Assembly: GCA_026018925.1 (NCBI GenBank)
Contig: JAKSZU010000005.1
Span: 81,705,398 to 81,769,397, forward strand
Direction of reading: 5' to 3'
Origin: Tupaia tana
Taxonomy: Eukaryota; Chordata; Mammalia; Scandentia; Tupaiidae
DNA length: 64,000 nucleotides
The notes beneath the pieces were generated by a model, which was not told the origin of the DNA, searched no databases, and saw only the letters and a program-made list of their open reading frames with translations. The translations under genes were made by a program, and so were the position numbers. Every line of letters begins with the position of its first letter. Positions within the stretch are counted from its first letter, which is position 1. Positions 1 through 9,602 of the stretch are shown here, in pieces.

Positions 1-412
1 CAAAAAAAAACTTCAATTCACTTAGAATTCCGTAAACTAAACCAACTGAGTAATCTTTGGTGTTATCTATTGTTTTTGCTATCAATATTTGGTCTTGTCC
101 TGTGCAATTAGAGCATGAGTAAGATTAATCTTTTCTTCTAAATTATGTAGTTGGTTGGCCCTGTGACATCATCTTTAACATCGTCTTGTTCCTTCTTCAA
201 AGTATTCACTTGCAAACTGATGATTTTTGTTGAGAAAAGTTTCATAAATTTTTCATAAAGCATCAATAATTTTACCATTTTTCTACCCAAGTTTCACCAT
301 AAACTTGATGTTTGTTCTTGTTTCAATTTTAGCAAAATTTATGTTGTTCTCATAGAGGCCATTTTAAAATTGATATCTTATCATTTTTAATATTTCAAAT
401 TAAATCTTGTTC
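1..412. other. AT-rich sequence, nothing recognised
   Basis: This stretch before the first SINE has no open frame of note, no repeat that I recognise and no RNA gene. It ends at a 16-bp target-site duplication. Confidence 0.5.
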
Positions 413-428
413 AGAATATTATAAGACG

Positions 429-695
429 TGGGACCAGCAGTTAGAGTAATGGCTATGTCACTGGACTCCCACATAGTCAACCGTGGTTCAAGTCCCGGAC
501 CCAGTGGCTTAAGACTCACGCCGGGCACGTGTGTGTGCATGCCCAAGATCCCGAGAGGAGAACGGAGGAGAAGGGATTGGGGTGTGGCCATCCCCCCTGG
601 GGGGTGATTTCTCACTTTCTATCTCTCTGTCTCTCTCTGTCTGTCTGGCAAGCACACGCGCCCTATAGCAAAAACCTCTCCCCAAAAAGAAAGAA
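429..695 (+). mobile_element. tRNA-derived SINE, long form, with perfect TSD
   Basis: This full-length copy starts GGGACCAGCAGTTAGAGTAATGG, so the A box is nearly intact. It has a B box (GGTTCAAGTCC), the C-run/G-run palindrome, the CTGTCTCTCTGTC tract and CCCTATAGCAAAAACCTCTC before a short A-rich tail. A perfect 16-bp target-site duplication, AGAATATTATAAGACG, flanks it at 413-428 and 696-711. This is the signature of LINE-1-type target-primed insertion. Open frames on both strands here are SINE shadows. Confidence 0.93.
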
Positions 696-876
696 AGAAT
701 ATTATAAGACGGTAGTACAAATTTATTTCGGTAAAAAATGTTTTTTAAATACATGCATAATTTTTCAATGACATATATTTCCCTAAACTTTTTTAAGACC
801 TCTTGTACAAATATACATTTATATATAAAGTTAAGAATCCTAATATTAATTAATTAATTTATTTATTTATTTATTT

Positions 877-1110
877 TATAGAGATTTTTGCTTATAGGGT
901 GAATGCAGAGAGAGACAGAGACAGAAAGTGAGAAATCACCCACCAGGGGTGATGGCCACACCCCAATCCCTTCTCCTCCGTTCTCTTCTTGGGATTTTGG
1001 GCATGCACACATGCACATCCAGTGTGAGTTTTATGCCACCAAATCCAAGACTTGAATGGTGATCGACTATGTTGAGTCCAATGACAACCGTTATTCCATG
1101 TGCTGGTCCC
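877..1110 (-). mobile_element. tRNA-derived SINE, long form
   Basis: The reverse complement reads head to tail from GGGACCAGCAC at 1110 to a T-rich tail near 877. The GGGGTGATTTCTCAC block and the GT-rich region are present. The B box is degraded, so this is an older copy. The ATTT repeats at 858-880 are its decayed A-tail. Confidence 0.85.
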
Positions 1111-1201
1111 ATGAAACCTACTATTTAAAAAGGTTTATGTCTTATAGTTGTACATTTTTAGTCAACTGTAAATATAAACAGGATGATACATAAAAGAAAG
1201 C

Positions 1202-1205
<4 letters not shown>

Positions 1206-1240
<35 letters not shown>
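1206..1240. repeat. (TA)n microsatellite
   Basis: About 17 TA units abut the T-run tail of the next SINE. They probably grew from its A-rich tail or from the target site. Confidence 0.9.
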
Positions 1241-1256
<16 letters not shown>

Positions 1257-1511
1257 GGAGAGATTTTCGCTAGAGGGCAAGTGGGCTTGCCAGACAGACA
1301 GAGAGAGACATTAGAGACAGAAAGTGAGAAATCACCCCCTAGGGGGGATGGTCACGCCACAATCCCTTACTCCTCCATTCTCCACTCGGGATCTTGGGCA
1401 CGCACGCACATGCACCCAGCGTGAGTTTTAAGCCACTGGGTCCAGGATGCGAACCGCGGTTGACTACGTGGGAGTCCAGCGACATAGCCATTACACTAAC
1501 TGCTGGTTCCC
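1241..1511 (-). mobile_element. tRNA-derived SINE, long form (left member of a tandem pair)
   Basis: This is a full-length copy in minus orientation. Its tail is the T-run at 1241-1256 and its head is GGGAACCAGCAG near 1511. A second copy in the same orientation starts only about 10 bp away, separated by TATATATATA. A 15-bp duplication (AAGAAAGCTTCATAT, 1194-1208 and 1778-1792) flanks the pair and not each member. Confidence 0.92.
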
Positions 1512-1521
1512 TATATATATA

Positions 1522-1777
1522 TTTTTTGAGAGGTTTTTTGCTATAGGGCGCGTGTGCTCACCAGGCAGACAGAGAGAGACAGAGAGACAGAAAGTGACAA
1601 ATCACCCCCCAGGGGGGATGGCCACGTCGCAATCCCTTCTCCTCCATTCTCCTCTCGGGATCTTGGGCACGCACACACACGCGCCCGGCGTGAGTTTAAG
1701 CCACCAGGTCCGGGACTCGAACCACCATCACCTACATGGTAGTCCAGCGACATAGCCATTACGCAACTGCTGCTCCC
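1522..1777 (-). mobile_element. tRNA-derived SINE, long form (right member of a tandem pair)
   Basis: This near-consensus copy has a T-run tail at 1522-1527 and its head at about 1777. The GGGAGCAGCAG head has lost a few bases of the A box. Its 3' side abuts the head of the copy at 1241-1511. The outer duplication ends at 1792. Confidence 0.92.
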
Positions 1778-1828
1778 AAGAAAGCTTCATATTTTTGAGA
1801 AATACAAACATCAAATAAAAACAAAGCT

Positions 1829-2160
1829 GCAGACCAGCAGGTGATGTGGTGGTTAAGCCACTAGATTTCCACAAGGCCATGCATAGCTGGTGTCCCAGAC
1901 CTAGAGGTTTGCACTACCTGCTGGTTTCTCTTCTCTCTGGATTTTGTTCGAACACAGTTTGAATCCCAGACCTGGTGGCTTGAATCATGCTGGGCATAGG
2001 TGCACGTGCCCAATATCTAGAGAGGGACATGAAGGAAAAGACATTGCAGGGCAGCCATCCTCCCGGGAGGGAAGAGAGATTTCTCACTTTCCTTCACTGC
2101 TGCTCTGTTTCTCTAGAACCAGCACATGCACCCATGGCAAAAAACTTTTAAAACAATTAA
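1829..2160 (+). mobile_element. Divergent tRNA-derived SINE, probably composite
   Basis: A short-form head (AGACCAGCAGGTGATGTGGTGGTTAAG) runs to about 1930. A second B-box block follows (GTTTGAATCCCAGACCTGGTGG near 1958-1980), then the GGGACATGAAGG and pyrimidine blocks and an A-rich end near 2155. Two B-box-like segments suggest one copy inserted into, or recombined with, another. Divergence is high. Confidence 0.65.
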
Positions 2161-2198
2161 AAGATGACTGCAGTAGAAAGAATGTTTCGACCTCATGA

Positions 2199-2984
2199 TC
2201 TACATGCATCCCTAAATCAAAGAGTAAAAGGTTTTTTATTCACAAGTTCAGAAAAATAGTGCTAGTAGGGACATCATGAGGTAAATGGAAAGTAGGTGGT
2301 CTAAGTAGGTGTCAAAATTAGGGCTTTTCAATAGAAAATATATTTGTCTGTGATGGCCAGATTCTCAGAACAAGCTGTTAACTTTGGGGTTTTAATACTT
2401 TTGTACTTGTTTAAATTCAGGACAATCCAGAGTTTAAGTCTGTGAGGGAGAAAGTCTGATGAACATTTGGTCAGGCCAAGTAAGTGGGTATATAGTAGGT
2501 AATTGCAATCATTTGGTCACTCGTAAGTATGTTCAAGAGTTAATTATGAAAGACATAGAGAAATGATAGTAGATGGTATCTATTTCTTGCAAAGTGACCT
2601 ATAATTGCATCTATTTACTTGCACAAGAATTGATCTGTATTTCCCTACGTGTGTTAGAAAAATTATAAGATTTTGCTGCATTTAATATTTTTTGCAGCTA
2701 ATCTTCAAATTACTTATCTCTATGTCATCGAGGTGTACCAATTATCTATCAAGAGGCCTTAATTATACAACCAGTTAACATGAGATTTGGAGACTAGGAG
2801 GCCTAGTATTTAAACTTGATTCTGCTCAGTGTAAATAGTAAGAACTTTCAGATGAATTGGCTCAGTGTCTCAAGACCAAATTAAAACATTTAAAAATAAT
2901 TCCAATGCATCTTTATATAGCATTGGAAGGCTAATTGCAAAATACAATATAGTAAACCTGAGAGAGAGAGACAGAAAAAGTGAC
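2199..2984. other. No gene or repeat recognised
   Basis: AT-rich DNA with no long open frame. A short purine run (GAGAGAGAGACAG) lies near 2960. I see nothing that supports a feature. Confidence 0.4.
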
Positions 2985-2999
2985 AGAAATTATACTTCA

Positions 3000-3181
3000 T
3001 GGGGCCAGCAGTTAGCGTAATGGCTATATCACTGAACTCCCATGTAGTAGATTGCGGTTCAAGTTCTGGACCCGTGGCTTAAACTCACCCTGGGTGTTGA
3101 TTTCTCTCTTTCTGTCTCTCTGTCTCTGTCTTTCTGGCGAGTGCACGAGCACTATAGCAAAAACCCCTCCAAAAAAAAATA
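3000..3181 (+). mobile_element. tRNA-derived SINE with internal deletion, TSD present
   Basis: The head GGGGCCAGCAGTTAGCGTAATGG and B box are present. The sequence then jumps from the ACTCACCCTGGGTG block straight to GATTTCTCTC, so the central GT-rich and GAGAGGAG blocks are missing. The tail follows CTATAGCAAAAACCCCTCC. The duplication AGAAATTATACTTCA (2985-2999 and 3182-3196) is perfect. Confidence 0.92.
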
Positions 3182-3196
3182 AGAAATTATACTTCA

Positions 3197-4600
3197 CGAT
3201 GCTTTTCACAAACATTACTAATGATAAATCTATACTTATAGAATTAACGTTGCATTTACTGTTAATATCAGAGCCAAACAGTGAATTGCCATACTATGAG
3301 ACAAGTACATCATCAAAGAGTTTATAATTTTTTCACCTTTTTAAAAAACATTTAAATTCTTTAGATATCTTGACAAAATGTGTCTAAATATTTTGATAAG
3401 TTTTCTTCAAAATATAAGCACTCTTGCAATTGCCTCAAAATTAGCAATTAATATTCTAGTTAAAAATATCTTTACTTAGTATTCCTAACATGTCAATCAT
3501 AAGTCATTATTCAATTTGCAATTTTTCATTAAATAGTCTATCTACTCTTTTATCCACATCCTTTGCTTTTCTTTTACTAAATTATGCCACTCTATTTATT
3601 GAAGCCTTAATACTGTGATGAATTCATCAAATTGTTTATCAAGTGCAAATAATCATTTTCCCATTTACATATACGTTGAGTATTTTTTTCAGCCTATTTT
3701 CTTCCTTATTTGGTAATGTGGTTTAGAGACAAAAATAAATTCTTAATAATAAATGTTCAAATTGGTAGGAACTAGTCATTTCTTGTTTTATTTCCAAGAA
3801 GAAACAGTCATAGCTATAGAAGTCTGATAGATATTCAATATTACTTGTCTTTCTTCCACCGAATTTAAATAGATCTGCCTTATACACACTCAAAATTATT
3901 TAATTGATATGAAGAGTTGGTGCATATGCAATTGTATTTACCTAACCACTTGATATGTGCAAAATACTTCCTTGTAAATTTGCATGTTATGATTCCTTTA
4001 TTGTATATCATTCTTTATGTCAATATTATATATTCATTTTCATTGTCTTTTTTCCTAACATTTTTTCTGCATTGCATTAAGGATACGAAGCATTAGGTTT
4101 TTTTATAGTTTTTGGTTATTATGGGTAACACATGTTATTAGTTATTTTCAGTCATTTAATATCTGTAATATCCAGATTTCTCATTTGAAAGTTTACAATT
4201 ATGATGGCTCTTATAAAACTAGAGAGATAAATAATTTGGAAAATGTAAATGAAGATGCTAACATAATACTTATATTAAAAGGATAGTGAATATTCTTCAT
4301 CTGTATTTTAACATATCTTTTAACATATATTTTAAAATTTACTTGTATCCTCAGTAAGTGTGCATGAGAGATTAAATGAGAGAAAGATAGCACACCCACA
4401 GAGTCTCAATTCCACAATCAATAGCCAGCTTCAGTCAGCCCTGAATCACGGATGTGCATGTTCCCAGTATGCTCAGCGAGGTCTCCATCTGAGTCAGTCT
4501 TCCAGAGAATCATATTTTACCACTTTGCCTCCGTCAGGCCCAAACCATTCACAATTCTTGACATTTACCAGCTTTGAGACACTGGACTCTTATGTTAATT
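3197..4600. other. AT-rich DNA, nothing recognised
   Basis: About 1.4 kb with frequent stops on both strands. Less AT-rich sequence at 4390-4600 may be an old repeat, but I cannot place it. Confidence 0.4.
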
Positions 4601-4609
4601 TCGTAGGAT

Positions 4610-4955
4610 TGTTCCAAAAGAGTACTATAAACTAAATGGCATAAAATGAACTAATGGACAAAAATACCCAAAACCAAACAAAAGAGAATGTATTGTCTCA
4701 TAGTTCTGGAGGAAAGATTTCTGAAACCTGTGCATCTATAAGAAAATACTGCCTCTGAGACTATGAGTAGAATCTTTCTTTGATTCTTCCTAAGTTCTGA
4801 TGGTGGTCATCCATCTTTGGCATTCCTAGTCTTGCAGCCTTATCCCTCCAATTCTGCTTCTACCATCACATGACATTCTTCCCATTTGACTCTGTGTCTT
4901 GGTCCAAATTTCCTTCATCTATTGAAGTCTATTGGAGGACATGATCCTTTTTGAT
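4610..4955 (-). mobile_element. Old ERVL-MaLR LTR, MLT1-like
   Basis: Read on the plus strand it matches the reverse complement of MLT1-type LTRs in order: a TATTGTCTCATAGTTCTGG block, a CTTCTGATGG-type block, GGCATTCCTAGTCTTGCAGC, then TCACATGACATTCTTCCC and CTCTGTGTCTTGG. These are diagnostic by recall. Divergence is high, as expected for a fossil LTR, and no coding part is attached. The exact subfamily is not claimed. Confidence 0.6.
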
Positions 4956-4970
4956 TTTCAATTTTAAATC

Positions 4971-5215
4971 AGCACAGAGCCACTCTGTGATTTGATGGTT
5001 AAGGGAAGTCAGATCCCATATGGCCAACCACATTTTAAATACTGGTCCGTGCAATTTGAAAAACATGTCAGGCATGTGTACATTCCCCCAATCCCAACAT
5101 TATAGAGAAATGGAGCACAAAGGATTGTGGCATGACCATATCTCATTGAGGGTGCATTCTCTGCCTGTCTGTCTCCCTTTGGCAAGGATATACATCCTTT
5201 GGTAACTTTAAAGAA
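4971..5215 (+). mobile_element. Divergent tRNA-derived SINE
   Basis: The remnant keeps the order of the family: TGATTTGATGGTTAAG, GATCCCATATGGCCAACCA, a weak B box, CAGGCATGTGTACATTCCCCC, a GAAATGGAGCACAAAGGATTG block, and CTGCCTGTCTGTCTCCC before the A-rich end. It is an old member. Confidence 0.65.
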
Positions 5216-5269
5216 AAACTGACAAATAATAATCATATACATTTAGAGCATATAGTGTCTTTTTTTCTT

Positions 5270-5418
5270 ATTATTTTTTTAAGTTTAGTATAAGCTATGT
5301 GTACCCACCAGAGAAGGAACGGAAAGGAAAGTGAGAAAGAAAACCACCAGGTCCAGGACTTGAACTGCTATTGGCCATGTGGGAGTCCTGCACCCAACCA
5401 CCATGCATTTGCTGGACC
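5270..5418 (-). mobile_element. tRNA-derived SINE, short form
   Basis: The plus strand shows CACCAGGTCCAGGACTTGAAC, GGCCATGTGGGAGTCC and a reversed head ending GCTGGACC. The T-rich tail is at 5258-5280. The central block of the long form is absent. Confidence 0.8.
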
Positions 5419-5424
5419 TAATGA

Positions 5425-6041
5425 ACATATACAATGTAATGAAAAGCTTAGAATACTTAGCTTATTCATCCCCTCAAACATGTATCATTTCTTTGTATTG
5501 TGAACATTCAAGATCCTTTCCTATAGCTACTTTGTAGCATACAATATGTCATTATTATAGTCATTCTACCATGCAATAGAACACTAAAATGGTTAATTTT
5601 ATGTATAATTGTGTACCCATTGACCAGCTTATCTCTAGTAGCCCCCTCTCCCAAATGCCTTCTTTGAATCTCTGGTTACCACCTATCTACTCTATTCTAT
5701 GAAATCATCCTCTTTTAGATTTCAGAGATGAGTTCATGCAATATTTGTATTTCAGTGCCTGACTTCTTTCACTTTAGGTTCAATCACATAGTCTCAAAGG
5801 TTGGTATATATATTTTTTATGACTGAATAGTATTTTAATATATAAATATATTACATTTTCTTTATCATTCATCTGTTTTTGGATAGTTAGATTGATTCCA
5901 TATATTGTCTACTGTAATTAGTGCTGCAATAAACATGGAGATGTACAGATATCTCTTGGACATATTGATATTAATCCCTTTGGATATATACCCAGTAATG
6001 GAATTGCTGGATCATGCAGTAATTCTATTTTCAGAATTACT
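5425..6041 (-). mobile_element. LINE-1 3' end (3'UTR and end of ORF2), minus strand
   Basis: The plus strand carries the reverse complement of an old mammalian L1 3'UTR (CCCCTCAAACATGTATCATT, TTGTGTACCCATTGACCA). The end of ORF2 follows (GACTGAATAGTATT, GTGCTGCAATAAACATGGA, TACCCAGTAATGGAATTGC). It is cut at 6041 by a SINE. It is non-coding and 5'-truncated. Confidence 0.85.
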
Positions 6042-6298
6042 GGGACCAGCAGTTGGTGTAATGGCTATGTTGCTTGACTCCCATGTAGTCGACTGTGGTT
6101 CGAGTCCTGGACCCAGTGGCTTAAACTCATGCCAGGCATGCATGTGTGCATGCCCAAGATCTCAAGAGGAGAATGGAGAAGGGATTGTGGCGTGGCTATC
6201 CCTCCTGGGGAGTGATTTCTCGCTTTCTGTCTCTCTGTCTCTCTCTGACATTCTGGTGAGCACACACGCCTTATAGCAAAAACCGCTCAAAAAAAAAT
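6042..6298 (+). mobile_element. tRNA-derived SINE, long form, inserted in L1
   Basis: The copy starts GGGACCAGCAGTTGGTGTAATGG and has B box GGTTCGAGTCC, the GAGGAGAATGGAGAAGGG block, the pyrimidine tract, and a tail after ATAGCAAAAACCGCTC. The flanks share ATTTTCA (6029-6035, 6300-6306), a partial duplication. Confidence 0.9.
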
Positions 6299-6446
6299 CC
6301 ATTTTCAAATATTTGAAAGAAAGAGTCAATGTGTATCACTAAAGAAAATCTCCAAACCACAGAGGTGAAAAACAAGAAAAAGAAAAACCAAAAGATATAT
6401 TAAAACCCAGAAAGCATGTAGCACAATGTCTGGAGGAAGTGCTTAT

Positions 6447-6533
6447 GTTGGGTTGTTAGGAAAGTCATGACATATTTTTTCTATATTTTCCTATGCAAAA
6501 AGGCATCATGACTTTTTGGACAAACTAATATAT
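6447..6533. mobile_element. Mariner-type MITE, about 85 bp
   Basis: A short palindromic element starts TTGGGTTGTTAGGAAAGTCA and ends TGACTTTTTGGACAAACTAA, so the ends are inverted repeats of about 23 bp with a few mismatches. The interior is AT-rich. The TTGGGTTG ends and a TA at the edge fit the Tc1/mariner superfamily, and the size is like the human MADE1 MITE. Two more copies lie at 35.45 and 43.41 kb. Confidence 0.7.
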
Positions 6534-6612
6534 CACTGATATCAATAACAACATTGAGTGTATATGAATTACATTCTCCATTTAAAATGTATAGAGTGTC
6601 TGTGTGGATGAA

Positions 6613-7213
6613 AAGACAGACAAGCAAGACCGAACCAATGTACTACCTACAAGAGACTCATTTCACCTATATGGATTTTCGGCTTAAAGATCAAAGGATA
6701 ACAAATTATATTCTATGCAGATATAAATGAAAAAAGATCAACAGTACCCTTACTTAGATAAAATAGACTTTATGTGAATAGTTATAGAATAAGAGCAGTT
6801 CATGGGACCAGCAGTTAGTGTAATGGCTATGTCGCTGGAATCCCACGTAGTCGACCGCGGTTCGAGTCCCGGACCCGGCGGCTTAAACTCACACCGGGCG
6901 CGTGTGCGTGCGTGCCCAGGATCCCGAGAGGAGAATGGAGAAGAAGGGATTGCGGCGTGGCCATCCCCCCTGGGGGTGATTTCCTGCTTTCTGTCTCTCT
7001 GTCTCTCTCTGTCTGTCTGGCGAGCGCACGCGCCCTATAGCAAAAACCTCTCCAAAAAAAAAAAGAAAAAAAAAAAAAAAAAAAAGAATAAGAGCAGTTC
7101 ATATTATGATAAAATGGTCAATTCAGTAAAGGAATATAACAAGTTTGACTACATATACACTCAGCACCACAGTACCCAAATGTATAAAGCAAATTTTATT
7201 AGAATACCTCTTC
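6613..7213 (+). mobile_element. LINE-1 ORF2 fragment (endonuclease region), split by a SINE
   Basis: The 6630-6803 part matches L1 ORF2 just inside the endonuclease domain (AATGTACTACCTACAAGAGA, ATAAAATAGACTTTATG). The 7086-7213 part continues it in register (ATGATAAAATGGTCAATTCA, TATACACTCAGCACCACAG). The SINE at 6804-7085 splits it and duplicates 17 bp. Stops and frameshifts show it is dead. Confidence 0.85.
6804..7085 (+). mobile_element. tRNA-derived SINE, long form, young, perfect 17-bp TSD
   Basis: This CpG-rich, near-consensus copy has an intact A box region and B box GGTTCGAGTCC and a long A-tail at 7054-7085. The duplication GAATAAGAGCAGTTCAT is perfect at 6787-6803 and 7086-7102. 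The lack of changes in the duplication and the long tail point to a recent insertion. Confidence 0.96.
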
Positions 7214-8163
7214 TTACAAAGATATCAGTCATATTGAATTATAGGCCTACCCTACTCCAATGTGACTTCATCCTATCTTAACTTATTAAATCTGTTAACA
7301 CCCTATTTTCAAATAACTTCGCATTCCGAGATACTAAGGGTTAGGAATTCAACATACCTTTTTGGTGGACATAATTTCACCCACTACAAAGGGATTGAGT
7401 TATATAAAGTGTCTTCTAATGGTTCATAAAAATGCACATTATGAAAAAATTATTCAAAGAATTTAAAATTATCTCGTATCAAAATAAACACATACTTTTA
7501 ATTTCATTTTTTCCATGAAATAACTTGTTAAACTTGTGAGCCCTTTGGATATTTTAACTTTAAATTAGAGATAAATATAATCAACCTCATCAAGTTTAAT
7601 TATTCTAAGTAAAATTCTTGAATAAGTATCTATGTTAGCTGTGATAATGCTGCTGTTATTATTATCATCATATATGAATGCATACATAACCTTAATGAAA
7701 ACATTATCAATCTGTCCTGAGAAGACAGAGATAGCAAAGGCTATAACTAATTTAAAATTTAATTATTAAGTACATATCATTGCAATCAGCAGTGCATTCA
7801 AAGTGCATAGTCTTGCATTGAATCAATGTGCACATTTTCACCTAGTTATTGACATATGCATGTATAAAGTGAATCCCCAGTACTTAATAATCTAAAGAAA
7901 GATGAGAGATTTTAATTAAAATATATTACACATAAGAATATGAATTTTGACACCTTTAGAAAATGTCAAGTTGTTATGCATTGATTAAAAATTATTGAGG
8001 TAGCAAGCTCTTGACAAAACAAGTATAACAGCACTCATTAAAATTCATAAAATGTGTCATAAAGCTATGTAATAATTACATATATAAGCTGACATTGCTA
8101 TTTTTTAAAAATGTCATACAGAAAGTGTCTAATATCTGAATTCCAAATATTACATGTTTTTAA
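7214..8163. other. AT-rich DNA, nothing recognised
   Basis: No supported gene or RNA. All open frames are short. Confidence 0.4.
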
Positions 8164-8178
8164 ATGAATAAGTATTCT

Positions 8179-8451
8179 TTTTTTTTTTTTTTTTTTTTTT
8201 TTTTGGATAGGTTTTTGCTATAGGGCGCATGCGCTCGCCAGACAGAGAAAGACAGAGAGACAGAAAGCGAGAAATCACCTCCCAGGGGAGAAGGCCATGC
8301 CTCAATCCCTTCTCCTCCATTCTCCTCTCAGGATCTTGGGCACACACGCACACGCGCCTGGCATGAGTTTTAAGCCACCAGGACTGGGACGCAAACTGCG
8401 GTCAACTACATGGGAGTCCAGCGACATAACATTACTCTAACTGCTGGTCCC
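8179..8451 (-). mobile_element. tRNA-derived SINE, long form, perfect 15-bp TSD
   Basis: The long T-run (A-tail) at 8178-8204 is followed by the reversed TATAGC block, pyrimidine tract, palindrome remnant and head at 8451. The duplication ATGAATAAGTATTCT sits at 8164-8178 and 8452-8466. The A box is slightly damaged. Confidence 0.95.
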
Positions 8452-8526
8452 ATGAATAAGTATTCTGTTATTTGTACTTTCTATTCCAGGCATCACATTT
8501 TTATACTTTAATTTTACTTATTTAAT

Positions 8527-8775
8527 TTTTTTGAGAGAGAGATTTTTGCTAGAAGGCATGTGCACTCGCCAGAAGACAGAGACAGAGAGACAGAAAGAGA
8601 GAAATCACCCCTTGGGGCCATGCCACAGTCTATTCTTCTCCATTCTCCTCTTGGGATTTTTGGCAAGCATGCACATGTGCCTGGTGTAAGTTTTAAGCCG
8701 CTGAGTCTGGGACTTGAACTCTGGTGGACTATATGGAAATCCTGTGACTTAACCATTATGCCATCTGCTGGTCCC
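8527..8775 (-). mobile_element. tRNA-derived SINE, long form, older
   Basis: The reversed copy keeps GAGAAATCACCCCTTGGGGC (palindrome remnant), TCTCCATTCTCCTCTTGGGA, a T/C-changed B box, and the head GGGACCAGCAGATGGCATAATGG ending near 8775. Divergence is clearly above that of the 8.2 kb copy next to it. Confidence 0.88.
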
Positions 8776-8799
8776 TACGTTTCTGTTTTTGTTATTAAA

Positions 8800-9028
8800 T
8801 TTGCTGCATGGCATATACCCTGACTGAAGAGAGAGACAGAGAACGAGAGAGAGGAAAAGTGAAAATGCACCCCTCAGGGTATGACCTCTCCTTTATTCTC
8901 CTCTTGAAATTTTGGGCACACACATACACATACCCTTGTGCTTTCCAAGGTGCCAGGTCCAGGACTTGAACTGGTTAGTTGACCATGTGGGATCTAGCTG
9001 TCTTAACAACTAAGCCATCAGCTGGCCC
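8800..9028 (-). mobile_element. tRNA-derived SINE, old
   Basis: The plus strand has GAGAGAGACAGAGAACGAGA, a CACCCCTCAGGG block, TTCTCCTCTTGAAATTTTGG, CCAGGTCCAGGACTTGAAC and a head ending GCTGGCCC at 9028. It is the third SINE in the same orientation within 850 bp. Confidence 0.8.
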
Positions 9029-9384
9029 TATATTACAATATTTTATAGTCCAATTTTGTTGTTCTTCTTTATTATTATTACCATTCTTCCATTGCTTCAA
9101 TATTTGAAGTAGTTGCAACTACCGCTATTGTATTCTTTCCTTCAGTATTGAGAATAGTTGCATAGCACATCATAAAATAAGAACTTAATGAGATAATGCA
9201 AATATAAATTAGAATAAAGTCTCAAAAATCTTTATTCATCAAACAGATTAATAAAATTCATCTTTAAGACAACTTCTATCACATCATAAATTGACCTATA
9301 CATAGCAACAAAAATTAAAGTCCAGTTAATCATCTGATTTTTGAGTATATTGTTAATTCAGCTATGTGTTGTTTTGTTGTTTGT
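9029..9384. other. Nothing recognised
   Basis: AT-rich spacer between two SINEs. Confidence 0.4.
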
Positions 9385-9602
9385 TTCCTTTTTCTGCCAC
9401 TGGACCCATGCACTCACTTAAGAGAGACGGATAGAGGGGAAGTGGGAAATCACTTTCCCGGTGAATGACCATACTGCAATCTTTTCTTCTCCATTCTCCT
9501 CCCTTGTGCACATGCCTGGCATGATTTTCAAGGCCCAGGACTCGAAGTGCAGGCAGCCATGTGGGAGTCCATCATCTTAACTACCACACTGCCTCCTGGC
9601 CA
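9385..9602 (-). mobile_element. tRNA-derived SINE, old
   Basis: The reversed copy carries ACTCACTTAAGAGAGACGGA, a CATGCCTGGCATGATTTTCA block, GGCCCAGGACTCGAAGTGC and a head reading GGCCAGGAGGCAGTGTGGTAG on the minus strand. Confidence 0.75.

Noticed and set aside
6802..7281. Recurring ~80-150 codon protein ([11 protein letters not shown]...GPGGLNS...REENGGEG...) and its reverse-strand counterpart, seen many times
   Set aside because: These are translations of the SINE in sense or antisense. They recur only because the SINE recurs and carry no coding signature.
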